Shown here: positions 1 to 5,167 of the stretch, piece by piece
Numbering within the stretch: position 1 is the stretch's first letter
Layout: every line of letters begins with the position of its first letter
Source of the DNA: an uncultured Bacteroidales bacterium
GTDB taxonomy: Bacteria; Bacteroidota; Bacteroidia; Bacteroidales; UBA932
Length of the DNA: 5,167 nucleotides
Assembly: GCA_946405485.1 (NCBI GenBank)
Contig: CAMJHJ010000173.1
Location: forward strand, 1 to 5,167
Direction of reading: 5' to 3'
Notes under the pieces: generated by a model
Databases searched by the model: none
Told to the model about the DNA's origin: nothing
Seen by the model: only the letters and a program-made list of their open reading frames with translations
Program-made: the position numbers and the translations under genes

Positions 1-93
1 TCCCGACTCGTCTTTATCAAGGGCGACCACTTCATCGCGAACAAGAACCCGGAGGAGTTCAACCGTGTCGTGCTGGATTTCCTGCTCGGTTAG
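1..93 (+). CDS. Alpha/beta-fold hydrolase, C-terminal end (partial)
   Basis: Only the last 30 codons are present, read from base 1 in frame 1 and ending at TAG 91-93. The visible residues include KGDHF, followed by NKNPEEFN and a hydrophobic VVLDFLLG tail. This is the usual end of alpha/beta hydrolases, where a strand leads to G-x-H carrying the catalytic histidine (here His10 of the visible part), then a short P-E-x-F-N helix packed against the core. The nucleophile and acid lie outside the window, so the substrate cannot be named. The gene runs toward the minus-strand operon and is probably a separate transcription unit. The family call rests on a short stretch; the reading frame itself is convincing. 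Confidence 0.7.
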   Translation, partial: SRLVFIKGDHFIANKNPEEFNRVVLDFLLG

Positions 94-161
94 GCGGGTC
101 GTGGGGGATGAAGACGGCAAGTTTTTTCAGGAATGTTTTCATGCGATAAAGCTAAAGGTAA

Positions 162-287
162 TCATTTGCAATCGGGTTGCATGTCTTGTCCACGAAGTTC
201 CCCGTATATCTCTCCGGGATAGGACAGTAGTGTCCCTACAGATATCCCCGAGACTTCGGCAACGCGGGTATGCCTGTCGTTATTCAT
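162..287 (-). other. Short frame (41 codons) with HTH-like segment, possible regulator remnant
   Basis: An ATG at 287-285 overlaps the methyltransferase stop (TGA 286-284) as ATGA, and the frame runs 41 codons to TGA at 164-162. Residues 9-23 read VAEVSGISVGTLLSY. This fits the TetR-type helix-turn-helix pattern A-x-x-x-G-x-S-x-G-T-L-x-x-Y, and resembles LacI-type helices more loosely. The helix that normally precedes it and the whole ligand-binding domain are absent, so an intact TetR protein is excluded. The frame also covers the palindrome at 211-253, which could make the resemblance accidental. It is either a decayed regulator gene, a small translationally coupled peptide, or chance. It is not called a gene. 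Confidence 0.2.
211..253. repeat. Imperfect palindrome in the convergent intergenic gap
   Basis: The arms TCTCCGGGATA (211-221) and TATCCCCGAGA (243-253) are complementary over 11 positions with a single C-C mismatch. Inside them GGACA (222-226) and TGTCC (231-235) form a further perfect stem around the loop GTAG, leaving CTACAGA (236-242) as a one-sided bulge. CGAAGT (193-198) and ACTTCG (253-258) could extend the structure across a 12-base bulge, at the cost of one shared base. A smaller stem, TGCAA (167-171) with TTGCA (177-181), lies beside it. Neither strand has a T-run directly after the arms, so this is not a standard intrinsic terminator. It may be a bidirectional 3'-end structure, a REP-like dispersed repeat or a protein site. 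No promoter was recognised in the 94-283 gap. Confidence 0.6.
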
Positions 288-1048
288 TTCTTCCCTACCA
301 GCAATGCCGATCCTGACAGTCCCATCCACCTGGCCTCCCACGGAGACATGAACTTGCCATTGTCTGTAGGAATTAACTCCGCTTGCTCGTAACCAAGGCC
401 CTTGAGCTTCTTCACGAAGGCTTGCATGTCGCCGTATTTATCTTTTGAGAAGAGGTCGTGGATGGCGAAGGTGCCGCCTTTCTTCAGTATGCGCAGGGTC
501 TCCAGCAGGATAGCTTGGCGGTCGCGGCTGGGGATGTTGTGATAGACATAGTTGGAGGTGACGGCATCGAAGGTCCCGTCCGGGAAACTAAGCTTTTGTG
601 CGTCTCCCCGAGCAAAAGATGTCCTCTCTGCCACACCTTCCGCGAGGGCATTGTCTTCGCAGAGTTTCTTGCTGAAGGAAGAATACTCCGCTCCCCAGCG
701 GTCGATGCCGTTCACCGTGCCATGCGGGTTTCGCTTGGCCACGGCGATGGCCAACGCTCCGCTGCCGCAGCCAACGTCCAGGCATCGGCCTCCCTCCGGC
801 AGCTTGACATACTCCGCTACTCCGTCGATGATCTGACGGGACATCTGCCGCTTCCCGTCATAGGAGAAGGCCCGGTACATCAGTACCGTCCAGACGGTCA
901 CACCAGCCAACACCAAAGTAAGGATCAGGAGGAGAATCCTCAACCAGCCCACACCGATGATTAGTGTCAGAGCCAGAGCCACGGCTGTTCCTGCCGCAAA
1001 ACTCCCTATCATGCCTTTCGGCATCCAGTTCTTATAGTTCGGTTTCAT
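284..1048 (-). CDS. Membrane-anchored class I SAM-dependent methyltransferase
   Basis: This is a 254-residue protein. Residues about 15-34 and 36-57 are two hydrophobic segments that would anchor it in the inner membrane, with short KPNYK and linker ends. A Rossmann-type methyltransferase domain follows: motif I CLDVGCGSG at 89-97, an acidic residue after strand 2 (NGID, Asp115) for the SAM ribose, GDA at 148-150, and motif IV-like FDAVTSNYVYHNI at 160-172. The LRILKKGG turn at 185-192 is typical of the UbiE/Methyltransf_11 type. The start is firm: an in-frame TAA lies four codons upstream (1063-1061) with no other ATG between. No Shine-Dalgarno is seen. It is the last clear gene of the operon, 122 bases after the S-component gene. 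The family is familiar to me as a neighbour of MptD-type transport genes, but its acceptor is unknown. Confidence 0.9.
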   Translation of the reverse strand: MKPNYKNWMPKGMIGSFAAGTAVALALTLIIGVGWLRILLLILTLVLAGVTVWTVLMYRAFSYDGKRQMSRQIIDGVAEYVKLPEGGRCLDVGCGSGALAIAVAKRNPHGTVNGIDRWGAEYSSFSKKLCEDNALAEGVAERTSFARGDAQKLSFPDGTFDAVTSNYVYHNIPSRDRQAILLETLRILKKGGTFAIHDLFSKDKYGDMQAFVKKLKGLGYEQAELIPTDNGKFMSPWEARWMGLSGSALLVGKK

Positions 1049-1155
1049 ATTCCATGACGATTATTAGTTTTCTTTTCTTGTTTTGTTCCCAAGCCTCTCC
1101 CTGCAATTCTCACGAGACGGAAGTCGCAGCAGTCGCTGCCCTGACAGAGGGCCAT
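1045..1155 (-). CDS. Candidate 36-residue small protein or leader peptide
   Basis: An ATG at 1155-1153 opens a 36-codon frame that fills most of the gap between the S-component and methyltransferase genes. Its TGA (1047-1045) overlaps the methyltransferase ATG (1048-1046) as ATGA, which is an arrangement compatible with translational coupling. The peptide starts MALCQGSDCCDF, has cysteines at 4, 9 and 10, and ends in a basic stretch with TKQEKKTNNRHGI. There is no membrane segment and I recognise no family. The frame is continuous with that of the upstream gene beyond its TAA, so it could also be a former C-terminal extension. No ribosome binding site is evident, and two hairpins (1126-1152) sit just inside the start. 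A frame this short may be chance. Confidence 0.25.
   Translation of the reverse strand: MALCQGSDCCDFRLVRIAGRGLGTKQEKKTNNRHGI
1126..1152 (-). promoter_or_regulatory. Two overlapping, mutually exclusive hairpins
   Basis: Read on the minus strand, GCCCT-CTGTC-AGGGC (1152-1138) is a perfect 5-bp stem with a 5-base loop. It is followed by GCAGC-GACT-GCTGC (1139-1126), a perfect 5-bp stem with a 4-base loop. They share two bases (1139-1138), so both full stems cannot form together. The second overlaps a near-perfect 9-base tandem repeat on the plus strand, AGTCGCAGC (1122-1130) then AGTCGCTGC (1131-1139). No T-run follows, so termination is unlikely. The position, after the S-component stop and before the methyltransferase, would suit an mRNA stability or processing element. 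The stems are short and function is a guess. Confidence 0.3.
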
Positions 1156-1170
1156 GAAGCAGGGTTGCGA

Positions 1171-1737
1171 TTATTTCAAGGTGGCCGCCGGTTTCTTCAA
1201 CACCCTCTCTACCAGGCGCATAGCCAGGATGGCAACAGGGATGGTCAGGATCAGTACGACAATCAGCACCGGAATATTGTTGATGACGGGAATCATCAAC
1301 TGGTCATAGCCCGCGGGCATTTCTTCGACGGCAGCGGCCAGGGAGCCCTCCGTGTCTGTCCACCAGTGGGAGATGTAGGCGAAGAAGGAGAAAGCGAAGG
1401 GAATGAAACTCCATCGGACCCCTTTCTTCGTATCATAGCCGAAGACCTTCCTGAGCAGCTCGGCCAGTGCCGTTATAACAACTGTAGCGATAATATAGCC
1501 AAGATCGGCTTCACCCGCAATCAGGAACAGGACGAGGATAAATCCGTTCAGCGCTGTCGCCGCTCCGAAACCTCGGATCATGGAGCATGTATAAAGATAG
1601 ATGAATGCGAAAATCACGGGCAGAATCGCCCCGACGTACGCATAGCATGCCGGGTGGATGGCGCCGCTTGCGGCACCGAGGATGAATGTTAACAGATAGG
1701 CAGCGGCCATCAGAATGATTTTGAATGCTGGTTTCAT
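1171..1737 (-). CDS. MptD/Trep_Strep-family membrane protein, putative ECF transporter S component
   Basis: This 188-residue, strongly hydrophobic protein has about six membrane segments, near residues 6-26, 31-50, 60-75, 79-95, 109-124 and 150-173. A basic C-terminal tail (RLVERVLKKP) follows. The length, the early G-A-x-x-G motif, the polar GEADLGYIIATVVITALAEL segment (75-94) after helix 3, and the basic GYDTKKG loop (100-106) match my memory of the MptD/Trep_Strep family of putative energy-coupling-factor substrate-binding subunits. S components bind a small molecule in the membrane and normally need a T protein and ATPases; none is seen here, while two half-ABC transporters lie directly upstream. 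The start ATG is 21 bases after the previous stop, in an A/T-rich leader without Shine-Dalgarno. Substrate is unknown. Confidence 0.8.
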   Translation of the reverse strand: MKPAFKIILMAAAYLLTFILGAASGAIHPACYAYVGAILPVIFAFIYLYTCSMIRGFGAATALNGFILVLFLIAGEADLGYIIATVVITALAELLRKVFGYDTKKGVRWSFIPFAFSFFAYISHWWTDTEGSLAAAVEEMPAGYDQLMIPVINNIPVLIVVLILTIPVAILAMRLVERVLKKPAATLK

Positions 1738-1742
1738 ATGTT

Positions 1743-1766
1743 TTAAATTTTTAAATGTTTAAATGT
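1743..1766 (-). repeat. A/T-rich octamer tandem repeat in the intergenic leader
   Basis: On the minus strand ACATTTAA (1766-1759), ACATTTAA (1758-1751) and AAATTTAA (1750-1743) lie head to tail. The first copy supplies the TAA stop of the upstream ABC gene, and the array ends six bases before the next ATG. A/T-rich unstructured leaders without Shine-Dalgarno are usual in Bacteroidota, so this probably serves as the translation initiation region of the S-component gene. Because the unit is repeated, copy number may vary between strains. Confidence 0.5.
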
Positions 1767-3489
1767 TCCATTCAAGTGCTCCTTGCTGGATGTCCTGCAT
1801 CCGCTTGTAAAAGCCGCCGGAAGCTGTAAGTTCAGCTGGAGTTCCACACTCTTCTACCTTACCTTCCTTCAAGACCACAATCTTGTCGGCCCCGGCCACG
1901 GTGCGCATGCGGTGGGCGATGATGATAACGGTCTTGTCCTTGACAAGCCGTGACAGCGACTCCTGGATAAACGTTTCGTTCTCCACGTCCAGGGAAGCAG
2001 TGGCTTCGTCCATCAGGATGATGGGGGCATCTTTCAAGAAAGCGCGAGCGATGGAGATCCGCTGGCGCTCTCCTCCCGAGAGCTCACTGCCGTTTTCGCC
2101 AATCATGGTGTTCCATCCCTGCGGAAGTTTCTCGGCAAATACATCCACATGGGCAAGCCGTGCGGCTGCGATTACCTCCTCTTCTGAAGCATCCTTGCGG
2201 CCAATGCGTATATTCTCCAATACAGTGTTGTTGAACAGCGTAACGTCCTGGAATACGATGGAATACAGACTCATCAGCGTCTCAGGATCTATTTTGGAGA
2301 TATCCATCCCGCCCACCGTGATGGTGCCGGACGGTATGTCCCAGAAACGGGAGGCCAGGCGCGAGATGGTGGTCTTGCCTGAGCCGGAAGGACCGATGAG
2401 TGCTGTCACCTCTCCCTGCTTTGCAGTGAATGAAACCCCGTCCAGAACCGTCTCAGACGAATCATAGGCAAAACGGACATCCTCGAATTCAATGTCATAG
2501 CCCTTGTTGGAAAGGGATTCCTCTCCCCGCTGCTCCGCGTGATTAAGGATTTCATCCATGCGTTCCGACTGGATACCCAGCGACACCACGGCGCCCAAGT
2601 TGATGAGCGACCCGGACATCGGGTCATACAGTCGGGATGCCACGAGCAGGAACATGAAGAGTGTAAGCAGGTCCAGGCTGCCGGCGGAAAGTAGTATAGC
2701 TCCGACCAGGGCAATGGTTGCTATTCCCAGCTTCAGGACCATCTGCCCGCTGACGACGAAGATGGCGACGCCCAGTTCGGCCTGGATGGCCCGCTTCTCC
2801 ACCAGGTCAATGCGCGGCCAAAGCTCCTGCAGGTATTTGCTCTCCGCATCGTTGGCCCGAATGTCCTGGAACGCCTCCAATCCTTCCTGAATGCTGTCGG
2901 CCAACGCCACCTTCGCTTTTACGTTGCGGCGGTTGAAGCGGTTCTGGAACTTGGACGAGAACAGGACGATGCCGATGGCGATGGGAATCACCCAAACGGC
3001 TGCGAGCGCCATTCTCCAGTCGAAGAAGAAAAGGCTGATGCCGATGAGCGTCGTGGAAATCATCGACCCGATGAGTTCAGGCACCCAGTGGGACGTTCCC
3101 GTTTCAATCGTAGCCGCATCGGCCATGATGGTGCTGGTGAGGTCGGCCAGGTCCTTCTTGCCGAAAAAGGATAGTGGCAGGCGGCGCAGTTTCTCCGCCA
3201 GGGAGATCCTCCGGCGGCCGCTCTCCAAATACACGGTGACGAACTGATAGTTGTACTTGACGTATTCCATCGCCGCCACGGCTAGCAGACAGGCACAGAT
3301 CTTCCAGATATACCCCCAGGTATTCAACGCGTTGCCTTCCATCAGGTCCTTCACCAGAAAGAACAGAAGGCCTACCGGCAGCATGAGGACGATATCCATC
3401 GCTGCGCTGGCAAGGCTGGATTTCACCAGGTCTTTCGCGCCCTGCCGGGTAAGGGCATATTTATGCCGGAGTGTTTCTATTATGCTCAT
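1759..3489 (-). CDS. ABC transporter half-molecule, permease-ATPase fusion (YbtQ/IrtB-like)
   Basis: This 576-residue protein has an N-terminal exporter-fold membrane domain (about residues 20-310) and a C-terminal nucleotide-binding domain. Membrane segments are seen near 30-46, 60-76, 139-157, 161-178 and 245-285. ATPase motifs are complete: A-loop Tyr342, Walker A GPSGSGKT 366-373, Q-loop Gln414, signature LSGGERQ 470-476, Walker B ILMDE ending Glu495, D-loop SLD 499-501 and switch His526. The start is chosen at MSIIETL, where ATG (3489-3487) overlaps the upstream TGA as ATGA. The frame is open for 30 more codons upstream, but those lie inside the upstream ATPase gene and look unrelated; an ATG at 3501 is a minor alternative. 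It probably pairs with the upstream ABC protein. Import of a siderophore-like compound is suggested only by family resemblance; drug or peptide export remains possible. Confidence 0.9.
   Translation of the reverse strand: MSIIETLRHKYALTRQGAKDLVKSSLASAAMDIVLMLPVGLLFFLVKDLMEGNALNTWGYIWKICACLLAVAAMEYVKYNYQFVTVYLESGRRRISLAEKLRRLPLSFFGKKDLADLTSTIMADAATIETGTSHWVPELIGSMISTTLIGISLFFFDWRMALAAVWVIPIAIGIVLFSSKFQNRFNRRNVKAKVALADSIQEGLEAFQDIRANDAESKYLQELWPRIDLVEKRAIQAELGVAIFVVSGQMVLKLGIATIALVGAILLSAGSLDLLTLFMFLLVASRLYDPMSGSLINLGAVVSLGIQSERMDEILNHAEQRGEESLSNKGYDIEFEDVRFAYDSSETVLDGVSFTAKQGEVTALIGPSGSGKTTISRLASRFWDIPSGTITVGGMDISKIDPETLMSLYSIVFQDVTLFNNTVLENIRIGRKDASEEEVIAAARLAHVDVFAEKLPQGWNTMIGENGSELSGGERQRISIARAFLKDAPIILMDEATASLDVENETFIQESLSRLVKDKTVIIIAHRMRTVAGADKIVVLKEGKVEECGTPAELTASGGFYKRMQDIQQGALEWNI
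3486..3489 (-). other. ATGA stop-start overlap between the two ABC genes
   Basis: On the minus strand the upstream gene ends AAA-TGA (TGA at 3488-3486) and the downstream gene begins ATG at 3489-3487, giving ATGA. No Shine-Dalgarno lies before this ATG, so reinitiation or 70S scanning after termination is the likely source of translation. Such coupling usually keeps two subunits at equal levels, which supports a heterodimer. Confidence 0.8.
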
Positions 3490-5167
3490 TTGATGTTCCA
3501 TTTGACAGATTCCACATATTGTTTCCACATAGAGGCGTACTTGCCGCCTTTCTCCAGAAGAGCTTTGTGAGAGCCGCACTCCGTCACGTGTCCTTCCTCA
3601 AGCACAAAGATTCGGTCGGCTCCGGTCACGGAAGAAAGCCTGTGAGCAATCATGATGACGGTCTTGCCGTCGGCAGCCATCTCGGTAAAGGCCTGCTGTA
3701 CGCGGGTCTCGTTGTCCGGATCCGCGAAGGCCGTAGCCTCATCCAGAATGACGATGGGCGTACCTTTCAGCATCACGCGGGCGATGGCCACGCGTTGCTG
3801 CTCGCCGCCGGAAAGATAGGTTCCTTGCGTGCCGATGACGGTGTCGATACCATCGGGCAACTTGGCCAGGATATCATCGCACTGGGCTTTATGCAAGGCC
3901 TCGAGGACTTCTTCACGGGTGGCGTCAGGTTTGCCCAGGCGGACGTTTTCGAAGATGCTCGTCTTCAGCAGGCGGCTATCCTGGAACACAAAGGAGATAC
4001 GGTCCATCAGATCCTTCTTACAGATATTGCGAATGTCCACTCCGCCCAAAGTGATGGCCCCTTCCGTCACGTCAAAGAAACGGGCGATGAGGCTGGCCGT
4101 CGTGGTCTTTCCGCCCCCGGAAGGGCCCACAAAAGCGATTTTCTGTCCGGGTTTGATGTCCAGGGAAATGCCGTCTACCGCAAAGCGTTCTGCTTCCGGA
4201 TAGCGGAAACGGACACCCTTGAGCCGAATCTCATTGTCCTCCGGCAACCTGGCATCCGAAGGATCTGCGAGCGGATCGATTGAGAGGATCCTCCCCGTCT
4301 TTTCCAGCGCCTCGGCCACAATCATCTCGTTTTCGCTTGCGAACATGATCCGGTTCAGCGTGACGGCGATGGCCGGGGTGACGATGATGTAATACAACAA
4401 GTTCAGCAGGAATTCAGGCGAATAAGTCCCCTTCTTCACGACGATCAACGTCAGTGCGATGAGCACGGCAAAGGAGGCGTTGACGAGCGTCGTATACAGG
4501 GTCATCGGCTTTCGCAGGTCAATCGTATAGGCTATCACCCATTGCTTGTACTGGTCGATGGACTCCTTGAAGCGCTTGAATGAAAAGACCGACTGGCCGA
4601 AGGTCTTCACCACCGGGATGCCGCGGACATACTCGACGGCTTCGTTGGACATGGCGTCCAGCGCCTTGTTGTATTCCCCCAGTTTCCTGCGAAGCGTCGG
4701 TCCCGTCATTAGGGAGATCATCACGATGATGGCCAGCACGACCGTTCCCAGACACAACAGTCCCATCCGCCAGTCGAACAGGAACATCAGCACGGCAAGT
4801 CCGGCCATCGTGGCGTACATGCCGGCCTTATCCGGGAGCTGGTGCGCTAGGAAGGTCTCCGTGGATTGGGTGGATTCCTGCACCCATTTGCGCACCTTGC
4901 CGCTTCCCAGCGCATCCAGGAAGCCTATCGGCAATGTCATGATATGCCGCATCAGCGCCTTGCGCATATTTGCGGCAATCCTGAAAGCCGCCAGATGCGA
5001 GCACATCAGGGCGCCGAAATAGACGAGGATAGAGGCAATGGCAAAGGCCACAGCCATCCAGCCGTAATGGGCGATGCGACTGTTGTCTCCGGCAATCACA
5101 TCCCTCAGGATTGCCCATATATAGAGGAAAGGGGCCAGGGCGAGCAATTGGCTGATGCCCGAGATGA
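3486..5167 (-). CDS. ABC transporter half-molecule, permease-ATPase fusion, 5' end beyond window (YbtP/IrtA-like)
   Basis: The frame is open to the right edge: six whole codons (ISGISQ) precede the TTG at 5147, so that TTG is an internal leucine and the true start is outside, probably some tens of residues upstream. Numbering from that leucine, 553 residues are visible. The membrane domain spans about 1-275, with segments near 1-15, 30-50, 110-128, 131-149, 222-238 and 246-265. ATPase motifs are A-loop Tyr316, Walker A GPSGGGKT 341-348, Q-loop Gln389, signature LSGGEQQ 445-451, Walker B VILDE ending Glu470, and switch His502. The D-loop region reads ATAFADPDNE (471-480) instead of the common SALDPENE type, a form I associate with siderophore importers of the IrtA/YbtP group. 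It is the first visible gene of the operon. Confidence 0.9.
   Translation of the reverse strand, partial: ISGISQLLALAPFLYIWAILRDVIAGDNSRIAHYGWMAVAFAIASILVYFGALMCSHLAAFRIAANMRKALMRHIMTLPIGFLDALGSGKVRKWVQESTQSTETFLAHQLPDKAGMYATMAGLAVLMFLFDWRMGLLCLGTVVLAIIVMISLMTGPTLRRKLGEYNKALDAMSNEAVEYVRGIPVVKTFGQSVFSFKRFKESIDQYKQWVIAYTIDLRKPMTLYTTLVNASFAVLIALTLIVVKKGTYSPEFLLNLLYYIIVTPAIAVTLNRIMFASENEMIVAEALEKTGRILSIDPLADPSDARLPEDNEIRLKGVRFRYPEAERFAVDGISLDIKPGQKIAFVGPSGGGKTTTASLIARFFDVTEGAITLGGVDIRNICKKDLMDRISFVFQDSRLLKTSIFENVRLGKPDATREEVLEALHKAQCDDILAKLPDGIDTVIGTQGTYLSGGEQQRVAIARVMLKGTPIVILDEATAFADPDNETRVQQAFTEMAADGKTVIMIAHRLSSVTGADRIFVLEEGHVTECGSHKALLEKGGKYASMWKQYVESVKWNIK

Noticed and set aside
121..127. 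T-run as an intrinsic terminator for the hydrolase gene
   Set aside because: No convincing GC-rich inverted repeat precedes it between the stop codon and the run.
147..154. TAGCTTTA on the minus strand as a Bacteroidota -7 element (TAnnTTTG)
   Set aside because: The last base does not match, no TTTG lies at suitable spacing upstream, and no gene follows in that direction within the window.
964..1692. Long plus-strand open frame (242 codons) antisense to the S-component gene
   Set aside because: It is mostly charged and low in recognisable structure, crosses the intergenic gap, and lies opposite a gene with a clear membrane-protein family signature.
3490..3579. A 30-residue N-terminal extension of the second ABC protein
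   Set aside because: It overlaps the conserved C-terminal coding region of the upstream gene, has no hydrophobic or family-like pattern, and the ATGA overlap gives a better start.
3471..4283. Plus-strand open frame of 270 codons antisense to the first ABC ATPase domain
   Set aside because: The opposite strand carries complete Walker A, signature, Walker B and switch motifs in order; the plus-strand product has no recognisable domain.
5145..5147. TTG as start codon of the first ABC protein
   Set aside because: Six further in-frame codons continue the hydrophobic first membrane segment to the window edge, so the gene begins outside.

Overview
The window is a compact block of minus-strand genes, probably from a gut-type Bacteroidota (Bacteroidales-like) chromosome. 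The organism call is an inference. Start codons lack clear Shine-Dalgarno sequences and sit behind A/T-rich leaders, while the genes themselves are moderately GC-rich by eye. The protein families present are also shared with gut Firmicutes, so the assignment is tentative.

Layout. At the left edge (1-93, plus strand) is the last 30 codons of an alpha/beta-fold hydrolase. It converges on the minus-strand operon across a 190-base gap that holds a strong imperfect palindrome (211-253). Read in minus-strand order from the right edge, the operon contains: (i) a half-size ABC transporter with fused membrane and ATPase domains, cut by the window edge (3486-5167); (ii) a second half-size ABC transporter (1759-3489), joined to the first by a 4-base ATGA overlap; (iii) a six-helix membrane protein of the MptD/Trep_Strep family, classed as a putative ECF-transporter substrate-binding (S) component (1171-1737); and (iv) a membrane-anchored class I SAM-dependent methyltransferase (284-1048). 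The 122-base gap before the methyltransferase has two overlapping hairpins and a 36-codon frame that ends in an ATGA overlap with the methyltransferase start.

How the genes may work together. The two ABC proteins are different from each other, translationally coupled and both carry intact ATPase motifs, so they most likely form a heterodimer. Their look resembles the YbtP/YbtQ-IrtA/IrtB group, exporter-fold transporters that in known cases import siderophores. The S-component-like protein would add a substrate-binding membrane subunit, yet no ECF T or A subunit is visible here. The methyltransferase may modify the transported compound or a membrane-associated molecule. The substrate cannot be told from the sequence. 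The operon promoter and any regulator lie beyond the right edge.
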